The notes: generated by a model from the letters alone, not told the origin. A DNA stretch of 64,000 bases from Piscinibacter lacus (GCF_016735685.1 NZ_JAERRA010000002.1:434001-498000); one strand, 5' to 3'; shown: positions 1 to 10,107, counted from the stretch's first letter. Numbers and translations: made by a program.

Positions 1-1392
1 GCCCTTGAGCTTGAGTTCGACCTTCTGCTCGGCGCTCAGGTCGCTGAGCGTCAGTCCGAGCACGCCGACCGGCGTGGGCGCGCTGGGCGTGGGCTTGAGC
101 GCGGTCTTGACCTTTTCAGGCTCAAGCTCGGCCACGGTCACGCCAAGCTGGCGGCTCTGGCCGCGGCGGAAGACCTCGATGGACGACTTCGCACCCGGCT
201 GGGTGTTGCCGACGAGGCGCGGCAGGTCGCCGGACTTCTCGACGGTCTTGCCATCGAAGCGGGTGATGATGTCGCCCGCCTCGATGCCTGCGCGGTCGGC
301 CGGGCCGCCCGGCTCGACCGCCCGCACCAGCGCGCCGCTGGGCTTGCCCAGGCCGATGGATTCGGCGATCTCCTTGGGCACCTCGGCAATCTGCACGCCG
401 ATGCGGCCGCGCACCACGCGACCCAGGCTGCGAAGCTGGTCCGAGACCCGGGTGGCCTCGTCCATCGGGATCGCGAAGCTGATGCCCATGAAGCCGCCCG
501 AGCGGCTCAGGATCTGCGAGTTGATGCCGACCACCTCGCCGGCCATGTTGATCAGCGGGCCGCCGGAGTTGCCGGGGTTGATCGCAACATCGGTCTGGAT
601 GAAGGGCAGGAATTCGCCGGTGTCGCGCGCCTTGGCGCTGACGATGCCCGCCGTGACCGTGTTCTCCAGGCCGAAGGGCGAGCCGATGGCCATCACCCAC
701 TCGCCGACCTTGAGGCGGTTCACGTCGCCGATCTTCACGGCCGGCAGGCCGGCGGCCTCGATCTTGACCACGGCCACGTCGGTGCGCTTGTCGGCGCCGA
801 TGACCTTGGCCTTGAACTCGCGCTTGTCGGGCAGGGTGACGTAGACCTCGTCGGCACCGTCGATCACGTGCGCATTGGTCATCACATAGCCGTCAGCCGT
901 CAGGATGAAGCCGGAGCCGACGCCGCGGTTGGTCTCCTCATCCGGGCCGTTGCCGCCGCGCGGCGGGCCGCCGCGGCGCGGGCCGGGCGCAGCCCCGGGG
1001 GGCATGGCGCCGGGCGGCAGTGCGCCGGGGGGCGCGCCGAAGAAGCGGCGGAAGAAGTCCTGCATCTCCTCGTCGCCCTCGGGGCCGGCTTGGCTGACCT
1101 TGGTCTTCTCGGTGGTGCGGATGTTCACGACCGAGGGGCCGACGGCTTCGACAAGCTGGCTGAAATCGGGCAGGCCGCGCACCAGCGGCGCCGGGGCCGC
1201 CGCCAGCGGCAGGGCAGCGAGCGGCTGGGCGCTGGGCGCAGGGCCGGCCTGGGCCTGGGTGGGCAGGGGCGACCAGAGCGCGATGCCCCCCAGTCCGCCG
1301 ACCGCCAGCATCGTCACCGCGAAGAGGCCGAGCCGGAGCGGCGAGCTGCGACGCTGGGCGCCGGAACGAACGGAATTCGGATCGATGGACAT
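1..1392 (-). CDS. mucD: DegP/MucD-type periplasmic serine protease (3' end cut by window)
   Basis: Do/HtrA-family protease that degrades or refolds misfolded envelope proteins. The 464 visible codons show an N-terminal membrane/signal segment (about residues 20-40), then a trypsin-like domain with catalytic His in TNAHV (about 175), Asp in RTDVAV (about 205) and Ser in GNSGGPL (about 276). A first PDZ domain and the start of a second follow. The ATG at 1392 has an AGAGG ribosome site. It closes the rpoE-rseA-rseB-mucD group, so it is probably co-transcribed with the stress sigma factor. Oddity: the loop at residues 119-150 is a run of Pro/Gly-rich PPGA-like repeats. The stop codon lies outside the window. 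Confidence 0.95.
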   Translation of the reverse strand, partial: MSIDPNSVRSGAQRRSSPLRLGLFAVTMLAVGGLGGIALWSPLPTQAQAGPAPSAQPLAALPLAAAPAPLVRGLPDFSQLVEAVGPSVVNIRTTEKTKVSQAGPEGDEEMQDFFRRFFGAPPGALPPGAMPPGAAPGPRRGGPPRGGNGPDEETNRGVGSGFILTADGYVMTNAHVIDGADEVYVTLPDKREFKAKVIGADKRTDVAVVKIEAAGLPAVKIGDVNRLKVGEWVMAIGSPFGLENTVTAGIVSAKARDTGEFLPFIQTDVAINPGNSGGPLINMAGEVVGINSQILSRSGGFMGISFAIPMDEATRVSDQLRSLGRVVRGRIGVQIAEVPKEIAESIGLGKPSGALVRAVEPGGPADRAGIEAGDIITRFDGKTVEKSGDLPRLVGNTQPGAKSSIEVFRRGQSRQLGVTVAELEPEKVKTALKPTPSAPTPVGVLGLTLSDLSAEQKVELKLKG

Positions 1393-1537
1393 GCTTGCCT
1401 CTTGAATGCTGTCGTCTTCTTGGGTACGCGGGGCGCTGCGGCCCGTCGCGTTGCAGGGACTCCGTTGGCGCGACGGAGTTTCCTGGCGATGCGCTGAAGC
1501 GAGGCCACCCGGGGGCGACATCCGATCTCCGCAGCCG

Positions 1538-2617
1538 CTAGCGGCGCCGTTCCAACCCGGCTGCGAAGGCCTGGAGTGTGGCGACAGGAACATCTCCCAC
1601 CACGGTGATCCACCAATCGCCCTGACGACGGACGAGGGTTTGCGTCGCGCCCGTGCTCAGCAGCAGCTCGCGCCGGTGCTGGCGCGCCTCGAAGGGCTCG
1701 ATGAAGAGCGAGACATGGGTGAGGCCGTCGGAGTAGATGGTTTGCAGCACCTCCACCCGGGCCTGCGGCTCGGCAGCCGTTGCCGCCAGCGCGCCCGAGG
1801 GCGCGGCCGCAGGCGGCAGCGGGCGCTCGATGGGCCGGCGCACCGAGCTGAGGTGGCGGAAGCCCTCGGGCACGCCCTGCAGCATCCAGCCGCTTTCGTC
1901 GAGCGCGACCGGCTCCAGCCGGCTGCGCTGCACGCGGTAGCCCTCGGTCTGGCGCATGGGGCCCAGCACCAGCTCGGGCTGGGGCCGCACGCCGATCTGA
2001 AGCTCGGAGAAGGCGACCGACTCCAGCACCGTGCCGTCGGCGCCCAGCACCTCGGCGCGCAGCAGCAGGCCGGTGCGGCGCTCGGTCCAGAGCCGGTGGG
2101 CGAAGCGCAGGCGGTCGCGGGGCCGCAGCTCCAGCACGCGGGCCTCATGGCCGGCAACGCGGTCGCTGCCGACCTCGCGAACCTGGTAGACCTTGTCGAG
2201 CCGCTCGCTGCCGCCTTCGATCAGGGCCGGGAAGGCGGCCAGGGGACGGCGCTCCTCGACCACGGCCCGACCCAGGCCCGGCCACAGGGTGTGGACCTGG
2301 TCGTTGTGGCGGAAGATCTCGCAGCGCAGGCCATCGAGGATCTCGACCCGCTGGTACTGCTGGTTGCCGACATTGAAGTGGCTGATGCGCGTGCTGCGCG
2401 CCTGGCCGCCCGCGGTGACGACGAAGGTGCCCTGGAAGCTCTTGCGGCGCAGCGCGTCCTGCATGCGCTCCAGGGTTTCGAGCGCCTCGGGCGCACTCGC
2501 GGCCGGCTCCGCCGCCGGGGCGGCGCTGGCGCCGGTCAGCAGGCCGAGGAGGCAGGCCCCGACGAAGCGCCGCCAGGCGAGGCCGGCACCCCGAAGCTCA
2601 GCGCTCCGCGTCCGCAT
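1538..2617 (-). CDS. rseB: RseB/MucB, periplasmic regulator of the sigma-E anti-sigma factor
   Basis: A 359-residue secreted protein of the MucB/RseB family. In related systems it binds the periplasmic part of RseA and protects it from proteolysis until lipid or envelope signals arrive. An N-terminal signal peptide (hydrophobic stretch ending near ASAAPAAE, about residue 35) is followed by the two-domain MucB/RseB fold. The ATG at 2617 lies inside the 3' end of rseA, giving a 20-bp overlap that suggests translational coupling. Reading further upstream would extend into rseA in another frame, so this start is preferred. Its position between rseA and mucD supports the assignment. Confidence 0.9.
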   Translation of the reverse strand: MRTRSAELRGAGLAWRRFVGACLLGLLTGASAAPAAEPAASAPEALETLERMQDALRRKSFQGTFVVTAGGQARSTRISHFNVGNQQYQRVEILDGLRCEIFRHNDQVHTLWPGLGRAVVEERRPLAAFPALIEGGSERLDKVYQVREVGSDRVAGHEARVLELRPRDRLRFAHRLWTERRTGLLLRAEVLGADGTVLESVAFSELQIGVRPQPELVLGPMRQTEGYRVQRSRLEPVALDESGWMLQGVPEGFRHLSSVRRPIERPLPPAAAPSGALAATAAEPQARVEVLQTIYSDGLTHVSLFIEPFEARQHRRELLLSTGATQTLVRRQGDWWITVVGDVPVATLQAFAAGLERRR

Positions 2618-3227
2618 GGGCGGCACTGCGCAGGAAGGGCGAGGGCTCGCCAGACCCGATCCGGTCGGCGAACTGCTTGTGGGCGGCGAGGTAGTGGTCG
2701 AGCCCGGCATCGCGCAGCAGGCCGCCGGTCTCGGCGCCCGTGACGGCCGACGTCGCCAGGGCCTGGGGCAGGTCCGGGCCGACCAGCACGGGGCGCGATT
2801 CGGCGGGCGGCGCGCTGGCAAGCTGCGGCGCGGCGGCATCCTCGCCCGGCCCGCGGGTGACGATCAGGGCGCCGATCACCATCACGCAGGCCGCAGCGAC
2901 CGCGGCCGAAGCCGCCCAGCGACCGGGCCGCGGCCGGCGCGACAGCGGCTGCGGCCGGGGCGCGGGGGCCAGCACCGCGGGCTCCTGGGCCAGGCGCTCG
3001 CGGAGGCGCTGGAGGAAGGCGGCGTCATGGCCCGGGGCGGCGGCCAGGTCGTCGGAGCGCAGCACATCGCCGATGAGCTGGTAGTCGTGCCAGCGCTTGC
3101 GCAGGGCCGGATCGCTGCGCCAGTCGCTCATCAGGCCGCTCACTTCATCCGGCAGGGCCTCGCCGTCGACCAGGGCGGACAGGCGCTCGGCCTGGCGGGC
3201 GTCAGCAGGTGGGGACTGGGGATTCAC
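2598..3227 (-). CDS. rseA: RseA/MucA anti-sigma-E factor
   Basis: A 209-residue single-pass inner-membrane protein that sequesters the sigma factor encoded just upstream. The N-terminal domain has the family signature LSALVDGE near residue 17 and a W-HDYQLIGDVLR helix. One membrane segment (about residues 100-120, AASAAVAAACVMVIGALIV) leads to a periplasmic tail. I chose the GTG at 3227 because GGAG lies 8 nt upstream and the length fits the family. An in-frame GTG at 3293 overlaps rpoE and would add a non-conserved leader. Its end overlaps rseB. Confidence 0.85.
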   Translation of the reverse strand: MNPQSPPADARQAERLSALVDGEALPDEVSGLMSDWRSDPALRKRWHDYQLIGDVLRSDDLAAAPGHDAAFLQRLRERLAQEPAVLAPAPRPQPLSRRPRPGRWAASAAVAAACVMVIGALIVTRGPGEDAAAPQLASAPPAESRPVLVGPDLPQALATSAVTGAETGGLLRDAGLDHYLAAHKQFADRIGSGEPSPFLRSAAHADAER

Positions 3228-3273
3228 GACAGGACTCCGGAAACAACGGTCACACAGGGCGGCAGGAACGGGA

Positions 3274-3891
3274 TCACCAGCGCTCTCCTTCACGCGTGTC
3301 GAGCAGCGGACGGAGGCGCTCGGCGATGGCTTCGCGCGCCCGAAAAATCCGTGAGCGCACCGTGCCGATCGGGCAATTCATCACGGTGGCGATCTCCTCG
3401 TAGCTCAGCCCCTCGATCTCGCGCAGCAGGATGGCCTGGCGCAGATCGTCGGACAGGGCCTCGATGGCGGTGTTGACCGCCGCCGCGACCTGGCGGCTGG
3501 CGAGCACGTTGTCCGGGGTCTCCCCATCACTCAGTTCGTTTTCGAGCCGGGAAGTTTCCTCGCCGTCCTCATCGCGTCCGAGCCGCGCCGATTCGGTGAT
3601 CAGGGGGTCGCGCTTGAGTTCCATCAGCGCCTTCTTGGCCGTGTTCACCGCGATGCGGTAAAGCCAGGTGTAGAAGGCGCTCTCGCCGCGGAACTGCGGC
3701 ATGGCACGGTAGGCGCGGATGAAGGTTTCCTGCGCGATGTCCTGCACCAGGTCCACGTCGCGGACCATGCGGGCGATCAGCCGCTCGATTCGCCGCTGGT
3801 ACTTGACGACCAGTAGCTCGAAGGCCCGGGCATCGCCGTGCTTCACACGATCGACCAGCAGGGCATCGGCTTCGGCGTCAGGGGTCGTCAC
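3274..3891 (-). CDS. rpoE: RNA polymerase ECF sigma factor RpoE (sigma-E/AlgU)
   Basis: A 205-residue extracytoplasmic-function sigma factor. Region 2 (about residues 20-90) has the core-binding and -10-melting helices, including YQRRIERLI and DLVQDIAQETFIRAYRA. Region 4 (about 140-195) has the helix-turn-helix with LREIEGLSYEEIA and PIGTVRSRIFRAR. It directs envelope-stress transcription and is held by the downstream RseA/RseB pair. The start is a GTG at 3891 that overlaps the stop of the upstream membrane protein (GTGA). Closest family members are RpoE/AlgU of beta- and gammaproteobacteria. Confidence 0.95.
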   Translation of the reverse strand: MTTPDAEADALLVDRVKHGDARAFELLVVKYQRRIERLIARMVRDVDLVQDIAQETFIRAYRAMPQFRGESAFYTWLYRIAVNTAKKALMELKRDPLITESARLGRDEDGEETSRLENELSDGETPDNVLASRQVAAAVNTAIEALSDDLRQAILLREIEGLSYEEIATVMNCPIGTVRSRIFRAREAIAERLRPLLDTREGERW

Positions 3892-4364
3892 GGCAGGCGG
3901 TCGGGGGGCGGGGCGGCACCCCCATCGGACAGGGAGCCTTCAAGGCGGGCGGAATATAGCGCAGCGCGGAAGGCGGCCCAGTCGCCCGCGCAGCGGCTGC
4001 GTTGCAGGGCCCACCATCGGTGGCCGAGCATGCCGCCACCGGGCTGCTGCATGCGCAGGAGCATGGCATCGCCCAGGTCGAGCATGGGCTGCACGTTCAG
4101 GGCCTGGCCTTCGGGCGACATGCTCCACTGCCGGCCATCCCAGGCCAGCACGGTGGGCCGCTCCGGCCCCAGCAGCCGCGCCGGCCGCCCCAGCAGCGCC
4201 AGGGCGAGGGCCAGTGGCAGGCCCAGCAACAAGGACAGCGGCAGTTCATGCCCGTGCAACCAGGCACCGAGCGTGCCGGCCGCGAGCAGGACCAGCCCGA
4301 TGAGGGCGGCGCGCCAAGCCGGCGAAGGGCGAATCTCCAGCCGGGCGGTGCGCGGTGTCGACAC
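3888..4364 (-). CDS. Small membrane protein of unknown function between fabF and rpoE
   Basis: A 158-residue protein with two hydrophobic segments near residues 18-36 and 42-60, followed by a soluble tail rich in Trp and Arg (WDGRQWSM, GHRWWALQRS). This layout resembles the YgfX-like small inner-membrane proteins, but I do not claim that family with confidence. The GTG start at 4364 has GGAG upstream. Its stop overlaps the rpoE start by four bases, so it is probably translated together with the sigma factor. Its role is unknown. Confidence 0.65.
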   Translation of the reverse strand: MSTPRTARLEIRPSPAWRAALIGLVLLAAGTLGAWLHGHELPLSLLLGLPLALALALLGRPARLLGPERPTVLAWDGRQWSMSPEGQALNVQPMLDLGDAMLLRMQQPGGGMLGHRWWALQRSRCAGDWAAFRAALYSARLEGSLSDGGAAPPPDRLP

Positions 4365-4462
4365 GTTAAGCGCTCCGCGGCTCAGGCCCGAAGGAAGGAC
4401 CGATGGGCCGGATGGAGCACCGGCGGCTTCACGTCAGCGACCGGCCGCAGCCCGGGCCGGGC

Positions 4463-5707
4463 TCAGACCCGCGTGAAGACCAGCGAGCCGTTGGTGCCGC
4501 CGAAGCCGAAGTTGTTCTTCAGCGCAGCATCGATCTTCATCTCGCGCGCGGTGTTCGCGCAGTAGTCCAGGTCGCACTCGGGATCCTGGTTGAAGATGTT
4601 GATCGTCGGCGGCGAGATCTGGTGATGGATGGCCAGCACCGTGAAGACCGACTCGATGCCGCCCGCGCCGCCCAGCAGGTGGCCGGTCATGGACTTGGTC
4701 GAGTTGACGACGAGCTGCTTCGCGTCGGCGCCGAAGGCCGCCTTGATCGCATTGGTCTCGTTGATGTCCCCCAGCGGCGTGGAGGTGCCGTGGGCATTCA
4801 GGTACTGCACCTGGTTGGTGTTGAGCCCGGCATCCTTGAGCGCGAGCTGCATGGAACGCTTGGGGCCGTCCACATCGGGCGCGGTCATGTGGTACGCATC
4901 GGCACTCATGCCGAAGCCGGCCAGCTCGGCATAGATCTTGGCGCCGCGGGCCTTGGCATGCTCGTACTCCTCCAGCACCATCACCCCGCCGCCTTCGCCG
5001 AGGACGAAGCCGTCGCGGTCCTTGTCCCAGGGGCGGGAGGCGGTGGTCGGGTCGTCGTTGCGGCTCGACAGTGCACGGGCCGCGGCAAAGCCGCCGATGC
5101 CCAGCGGCGAGACCGTGCTCTCGGCACCACCCGCGACCATCACGTCGGCATCGCCGTAGGCAATGATGCGCGCCGCCTGGCCGATGGAATGCAGGCCCGT
5201 CGTGCAGGCGGTGACGATGGCCAGGTTGGGGCCCTTGAAACCGCACTTGATCGAGACATGGCCCGAGATCATGTTGGTGATCGAGGCCGGCACGAAGAAG
5301 GGCGAGATGCGGCGCGGGCCGCGGGCCAGGTATTCGCTCTGCGTGTTCTCGATCATCGGCAGGCCGCCGATGCCCGAGCCCACCAGGCAGCCGATGCGCT
5401 CGGCCTGTTCGGGCGAGAGCGCCTCGCCCGTGGGCAGGCCGGCATCCGCCACGGCCTGCAGCGAAGCCGCCAGCCCGTAGTGGATGAAGGTGTCCATGTG
5501 GCGGGCTTCCTTGGCGGGGAAGTAGGTCTCCACGTCGAAGCCCTTGACCTCCCCGGCGAAACGGCAAGCGAAGGCCGAGGCGTCGAACTTGGTGACCGGC
5601 CCGATGCCGCTCTTGCCGGCGACGAGGTTGGACCAGGACTCAGCCACCGTGTTGCCCACGGGCGTGATCAGCCCGAGGCCGGTGACGACGACACGACGCT
5701 TGCTCAT
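4463..5707 (-). CDS. fabF: 3-oxoacyl-[ACP] synthase II (FabF)
   Basis: A 414-residue condensing enzyme that elongates acyl-ACP with malonyl-ACP in the cytoplasm. The thiolase-like fold starts MSKRRVVVTGLG. The nucleophilic Cys lies in TACTTGLHSIG, the two active-site histidines in NAHGTSTPLGD and SMTGHLLGGAG, and the C-terminal motif is NNFGFGGTNGS. The ATG at 5707 lies 14 bp after the acpP stop. The classical neighbour order (acpP, fabG, fabD, fabH, plsX, rpmF) supports a single fatty-acid operon. Confidence 0.97.
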   Translation of the reverse strand: MSKRRVVVTGLGLITPVGNTVAESWSNLVAGKSGIGPVTKFDASAFACRFAGEVKGFDVETYFPAKEARHMDTFIHYGLAASLQAVADAGLPTGEALSPEQAERIGCLVGSGIGGLPMIENTQSEYLARGPRRISPFFVPASITNMISGHVSIKCGFKGPNLAIVTACTTGLHSIGQAARIIAYGDADVMVAGGAESTVSPLGIGGFAAARALSSRNDDPTTASRPWDKDRDGFVLGEGGGVMVLEEYEHAKARGAKIYAELAGFGMSADAYHMTAPDVDGPKRSMQLALKDAGLNTNQVQYLNAHGTSTPLGDINETNAIKAAFGADAKQLVVNSTKSMTGHLLGGAGGIESVFTVLAIHHQISPPTINIFNQDPECDLDYCANTAREMKIDAALKNNFGFGGTNGSLVFTRV

Positions 5708-5721
5708 CGATCCGCTTCCGC

Positions 5722-6000
<279 letters not shown>

Positions 6001-6089
6001 CTATGCGGTCCGTGAGACGGTCCCGGGGCTGCTGGGTCCGGGCGGCTTGCGACACCGTCCGGGGTGGAAAAACAGGATTGGCGCCCGTC

Positions 6090-6839
6090 TCAGGCCATGA
6101 ACATGCCGCCGTTCACATGCAGCTCGCTGCCGGTGATGTAGGCCGCGGCGGGCGACGCCAGGAAGGTGACCGCGGCGGCGATCTCCTCGGCCTGGCCCAG
6201 GCGGCCCAGGGGGATCTGCTGCATCAGCGCATCTTTCTGGGCCTGGGGCAGATCATGCGTCATGTCGGTGGCGATGAAGCCGGGCGCCACGCAATTGACG
6301 GTGATGTTGCGGCTGCCCAGCTCCCGGGCCAGTGCACGCGTCATGCCCGCCACGCCGGCCTTGGCCGCCGCGTAGTTGGCCTGCCCGGCATTGCCCGAGG
6401 CGCCGACCACCGAGGTGATCGAGATGATGCGGCCCTGGCGCTGCTTCATCATCGGCCGGATGGCCGCGCGGCTGGCGCGGAAGACGGCGCGCAGGTTGGT
6501 GTCGTGCACGGCATCCCAGTCGGCATCCTTCATGCGCATGGCCAGGGTGTCGCGGGTGATGCCGGCGTTGTTCACCAGGATGTGCAGGCCGCCGTGAGCG
6601 CTGACGATGCCCTCGATCGCGGCGTCCAGCGCGGCGTCGTCGGTCACGTCCAGCTTCAGGCCCTGGCCGCCGTGCGGGGCCAGGGCCTCGCCGATGGCGG
6701 TTGCGCCGCTGTCGCTGGTGGCGGTACCGATCACCTTGGCGCCTTGTTCGGCCAGGCTCAGCGCGATGGCGCGGCCGATGCCGCGGCTGGCGCCGGTGAC
6801 CAGGGCCACCTGGCCGGCGAGGGAGAGGTTCAGGCTCAT
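6090..6839 (-). CDS. fabG: 3-oxoacyl-[ACP] reductase (FabG)
   Basis: A 249-residue short-chain dehydrogenase that reduces 3-oxoacyl-ACP with NADPH. The N-terminal cofactor motif is TGASRGIG (about residues 16-23). NNAG and the catalytic Ser and YAAAKAG (Tyr/Lys) motifs follow, and the end GSELHVNGGMFMA is typical of FabG. It lies in the fatty-acid cluster, 45 bp after fabD and 128 bp before acpP. Confidence 0.97.
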   Translation of the reverse strand: MSLNLSLAGQVALVTGASRGIGRAIALSLAEQGAKVIGTATSDSGATAIGEALAPHGGQGLKLDVTDDAALDAAIEGIVSAHGGLHILVNNAGITRDTLAMRMKDADWDAVHDTNLRAVFRASRAAIRPMMKQRQGRIISITSVVGASGNAGQANYAAAKAGVAGMTRALARELGSRNITVNCVAPGFIATDMTHDLPQAQKDALMQQIPLGRLGQAEEIAAAVTFLASPAAAYITGSELHVNGGMFMA

Positions 6840-6884
6840 GCGATGGGCTTTCTTCAGCGCGCGTTCAAACGGTGCCGGGCTGGC

Positions 6885-7829
6885 TCAGCCCAGCAGGGCG
6901 CGGGTCTCGGCCAGGCTGGCCGGGTCGGCGATGCCGGCCGTGAGCAGGCCAGGCTCGATGCGCTTGGCCAGGCCCTGCAGCACCTTGCCCGGGCCGCACT
7001 CGACCATGTGGGTGATGCCGCGCGCGGCCAGGGCCTGCACGGTGCCGACCCAGCGCACCGCGCTGTAGGTCTGGCGCACCAGCGCATCGCGGATTTCATC
7101 GGGCGTGCCGGCCCAGCTCAGGTCGACGTTGTGGATCAGCGGGATCTGCGGCGCCTTGAGCGTCGTCTGCGCCAGACGCTCGCGCAGGGCCTCGGCGGCC
7201 GGCCGGATCAGGCTGGAATGGAAGGGGGCCGACACCGCCAGCGGCAGCGCGCGCTTGGCACCGGCCGCCTTGAGCTTCTCGCAAGCCAGGGCGATGCCGG
7301 CGGCGCTGCCGGCGATCACCGTCTGCGCCGGGTCATTGAAGTTGGCGGCCTCGACCACCTCGCCGCTGGCTGCAGCCAGCTCGGCACAAAGCTCGACCAC
7401 CTTCTCGGCCGGCAGGCCGAGGATGGCGGCCATGCCGCCCGTGCCCACCGGCACCGCCGCCTGCATGGCCTGGGCGCGCAGGCGGACCAGCGGCACCGCA
7501 TCGGCCAGGCTCAGCACACCGGCCGCCACCAGGGCGCTGTACTCGCCCAGGGAATGACCGGCCACCGCGGCCGGCAGCGCCCCGCCCTCGGCCCGCCAGG
7601 CGCGCCAGGCGGCGACCGAGGCGCTCAGCATCACGGGCTGGGTGTTGGTGGTCAGGTCGAGCTGCTCCTTGGGGCCCTGGGCGATCAGCGCCGCCAGGTC
7701 CTCGCCCAGCGCGGCCGAGGCTTCGGCCAGGGTGTCGCGCACGGCGGGATGGTCGCCCCAGGCATCGAGCATGCCCACGGTCTGCGAGCCCTGGCCGGGG
7801 AAGACGAAAGCCAACGTCGTCATCGTCAT
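6885..7829 (-). CDS. fabD: Malonyl-CoA-ACP transacylase (FabD)
   Basis: A 314-residue alpha/beta-hydrolase-like acyltransferase that moves malonyl groups from CoA to ACP. The FPGQGSQ motif stands at residues 10-16, the nucleophilic Ser in AGHSLGEYSAL (about 90) and the catalytic His in APFHSSLI (about 200). The C-terminal ECGPGKVL motif is also present. A second in-frame ATG two codons downstream is an alternative start. It precedes fabG and follows fabH. Confidence 0.97.
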   Translation of the reverse strand: MTMTTLAFVFPGQGSQTVGMLDAWGDHPAVRDTLAEASAALGEDLAALIAQGPKEQLDLTTNTQPVMLSASVAAWRAWRAEGGALPAAVAGHSLGEYSALVAAGVLSLADAVPLVRLRAQAMQAAVPVGTGGMAAILGLPAEKVVELCAELAAASGEVVEAANFNDPAQTVIAGSAAGIALACEKLKAAGAKRALPLAVSAPFHSSLIRPAAEALRERLAQTTLKAPQIPLIHNVDLSWAGTPDEIRDALVRQTYSAVRWVGTVQALAARGITHMVECGPGKVLQGLAKRIEPGLLTAGIADPASLAETRALLG

Positions 7830-7889
7830 GGGAGGTCGGAAAGCAAGAGGGAGGGAAGGGTGCGGCCCGCGGGCCGCCGCGGGGCCGGC

Positions 7890-8885
7890 TCAGAAGTCCA
7901 GCAGCACCGCGCCCCAGGTGAAGCCGCCGCCCACGCCTTCGAGCAGCACGGTGTCGCCGCGCCGGACCTGGCCGCTGCGCACGGCCTCGTCCAGCGCCAG
8001 CGGCACCGAGGCGGCCGAGGTGTTGCCATGGCGGTCGACGGTGGCGACCAGCTTCTCGACCGGCAGGCGCATCTTGCGCGCCGTCATCTGCATGATGCGG
8101 ATGTTGGCCTGGTGCGGGATCAGCCAGTCGATGTCCTCGGGCGTGCGGCCGGCCTGGGCCAGCACCTTGCGGGCGGCGTCTTCCAGCACGCCCACCGCCA
8201 GCTTGAAGACGGCCTGGCCGTCCATGCGCAGCAGCGGCTGGCCCAGCACCTGGCCGCCGGCCACGGTGCCGGGGGTGCACAGGATCTCGACCTGGCGGCC
8301 GTCGGCGTCCAGCGTGCTGGCCAGCAGGCCCGGCGTATCGCTGGCCTCCAGCACGACCGCGCCGGCGCCGTCGCCGAAGAGCACGCAGGTCGTGCGGTCC
8401 TTGAAGTCGAGGATGCGCGAGAAGACCTCGGCGCCGATCACCAGCGCGCGCCGCGCCGTGCCGGTGCGGATCAGCGCATCGGCCACCGTCAGGCCGTAGA
8501 CGAAGCCCGAGCAGACGGCCTGCACGTCGAAGGCCGCGCCGCCCGGCACGCCGAGCTTGCGCTGCACGATGCAGGCGGTCGAGGGGAAGACCATGTCCGG
8601 CGTGGACGTGGCGACGACGATCAGGTCGATGTCGGCCGGCGTGCAGCCGGCGGCTTCCATCGCATGGCGGGCGGCATGCACCGCCAGGTCGCTGGCATTG
8701 ACGCCGTCGGCGGCGAAGTGCCGGAAACGGATGCCGGTGCGCTCGACGATCCAGTCGTCCGAGGTCTCGATGCCGTCGGCGGCCAGGCGGTCCACCAGGT
8801 CCTGGTTGCTCAGGCGCAGCGGCGGCAGGTGGCTGCCGGTGCCGGCGATGCGCGTGTAGCGCGTCGGGGTCGAAGAGGGGGCCAT
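7890..8885 (-). CDS. fabH: 3-oxoacyl-[ACP] synthase III (FabH)
   Basis: A 331-residue enzyme that condenses acetyl-CoA with malonyl-ACP to start fatty-acid synthesis. The catalytic triad is visible: Cys in [11 protein letters not shown] (about residue 120), His in [11 protein letters not shown] (about 255) and Asn in [14 protein letters not shown] (about 285). It lies between plsX and fabD, which couples chain initiation with phospholipid synthesis. Confidence 0.97.
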   Translation of the reverse strand: MAPSSTPTRYTRIAGTGSHLPPLRLSNQDLVDRLAADGIETSDDWIVERTGIRFRHFAADGVNASDLAVHAARHAMEAAGCTPADIDLIVVATSTPDMVFPSTACIVQRKLGVPGGAAFDVQAVCSGFVYGLTVADALIRTGTARRALVIGAEVFSRILDFKDRTTCVLFGDGAGAVVLEASDTPGLLASTLDADGRQVEILCTPGTVAGGQVLGQPLLRMDGQAVFKLAVGVLEDAARKVLAQAGRTPEDIDWLIPHQANIRIMQMTARKMRLPVEKLVATVDRHGNTSAASVPLALDEAVRSGQVRRGDTVLLEGVGGGFTWGAVLLDF

Positions 8886-8916
8886 GCGCGGAATCTCGGA
8901 GGGGACGCGGGCGGCC

Positions 8917-9975
8917 TCAGGCCGCGGCAGGGGTCGGCTCGTCGGCGCAGGTCGGGGCCTGCAGGCGATCGTGCACCCGCTGCATCAGGCCGCGCCGGGC
9001 GGCATCGTGGGCTCGGATCAGGGCCTGCTCGAAGGCGAAGGCATCGGCCGAGCCATGGCTCTTGAAGACCAGGCCGCGCAGGCCCAGCAGGGCCGCGCCG
9101 TTGTAGCGCCGGTGGTCGACCCGCGCCTTGAAATGCTTGAGCACCGGCAGCGCCACCAGCGCCGCCAGCCGGGCGTAGGGCGTGCGGGTGAACTCCTGCT
9201 TGATGAAGTTCGACAGCATGGCCGCCAGGCCCTCGGCCGTCTTCAGGGCGACATTGCCGACGAAGCCATCGCAGACCACGATGTCCGTCGTGCCCTTGAA
9301 GATGTCATTGCCTTCGACATTGCCGTGGAAGTTCAGGCGGCCCGCCTCGCCGGCGGCGCGCAGCAGCTCGCCGGCCTGCTTGATGACCTCGCTGCCCTTG
9401 ATCGCTTCTTCGCCGATGTTCAGCAGACCGACGCTGGGCTCGTTCTTGCCATCGACGGCGGCGACCAGCGCACTGCCCATCAGCGCGAACTGCAAGAGGT
9501 GCTCGGCCGTGCAATCGACATTGGCGCCGAGGTCCAGCACGGTGGTGTAGCCATCGCGCTGGTTGGGCATGACGGTGGCGATGGCCGGCCGGTCGATGCC
9601 CTCGACGGTCTTGAGCAGGTAGCGGGCCACCGCCATCAGCGCGCCGGTGTTGCCGGCCGACACGCAGACATCGGCCAGCGCCCGACCGCCTTCGCCTGCC
9701 TTGAGCAGGCCGAGCGCGACGCGCATCGAGGAATCCTTCTTGCGGCGCAGGGCGATCTCGACCGCATCGTCCATGGTCACGACCTCAGTCGCGACGACGA
9801 TGCGGGTGCGCGGCCAGCCCGCCGCCTCGGCCAGCGCATCGGCGCGGCCGACGAGCAGCAGCTCGGCTTCGGGATGCTGGTCGAGGAAGCGGCGGCAGGC
9901 CGGCAGCGTGATCGCCGGGCCGTGGTCGCCGCCCATCGCGTCGATGGCCAGGCGAACGGGCAGCAGGGCGCTCAT
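8917..9975 (-). CDS. plsX: Phosphate acyltransferase PlsX
   Basis: A 352-residue peripheral membrane enzyme that makes acyl-phosphate from acyl-ACP for phosphatidic acid synthesis. Family motifs include [12 protein letters not shown] at the N-terminus, [10 protein letters not shown] near residue 105, and [12 protein letters not shown] near residue 225. I chose the ATG at 9975 because it gives the usual family length. A GTG 33 bp upstream is possible, and neither has a strong ribosome site. It follows rpmF, as in many proteobacteria. Confidence 0.95.
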   Translation of the reverse strand: MSALLPVRLAIDAMGGDHGPAITLPACRRFLDQHPEAELLLVGRADALAEAAGWPRTRIVVATEVVTMDDAVEIALRRKKDSSMRVALGLLKAGEGGRALADVCVSAGNTGALMAVARYLLKTVEGIDRPAIATVMPNQRDGYTTVLDLGANVDCTAEHLLQFALMGSALVAAVDGKNEPSVGLLNIGEEAIKGSEVIKQAGELLRAAGEAGRLNFHGNVEGNDIFKGTTDIVVCDGFVGNVALKTAEGLAAMLSNFIKQEFTRTPYARLAALVALPVLKHFKARVDHRRYNGAALLGLRGLVFKSHGSADAFAFEQALIRAHDAARRGLMQRVHDRLQAPTCADEPTPAAA

Positions 9976-10107
9976 CGCGGGCGGGCGCTCAGCGCCACCG
10001 CAAAGCACACGCCCGGCCGCCTGCAGCGCAGGGGGCCGGGCGGAAGGGTCGCGCCGCGCGGGGCCGACTGCCGTCCGCGGCGCGAACGGCGGTCGGCCGC
10101 ATCACGC

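Noticed and set aside
1406..2743. Plus-strand frame antisense to rseB
   Set aside because: Composition is His/Gln/Ala-rich shadow sequence. The minus-strand rseB is clearly the real gene.
6003..9065. A 1020-codon open frame on the plus strand
   Set aside because: It is antisense to fabG, fabD and fabH, has His/Gly/Arg-rich low-complexity composition and arises from high GC at third positions.
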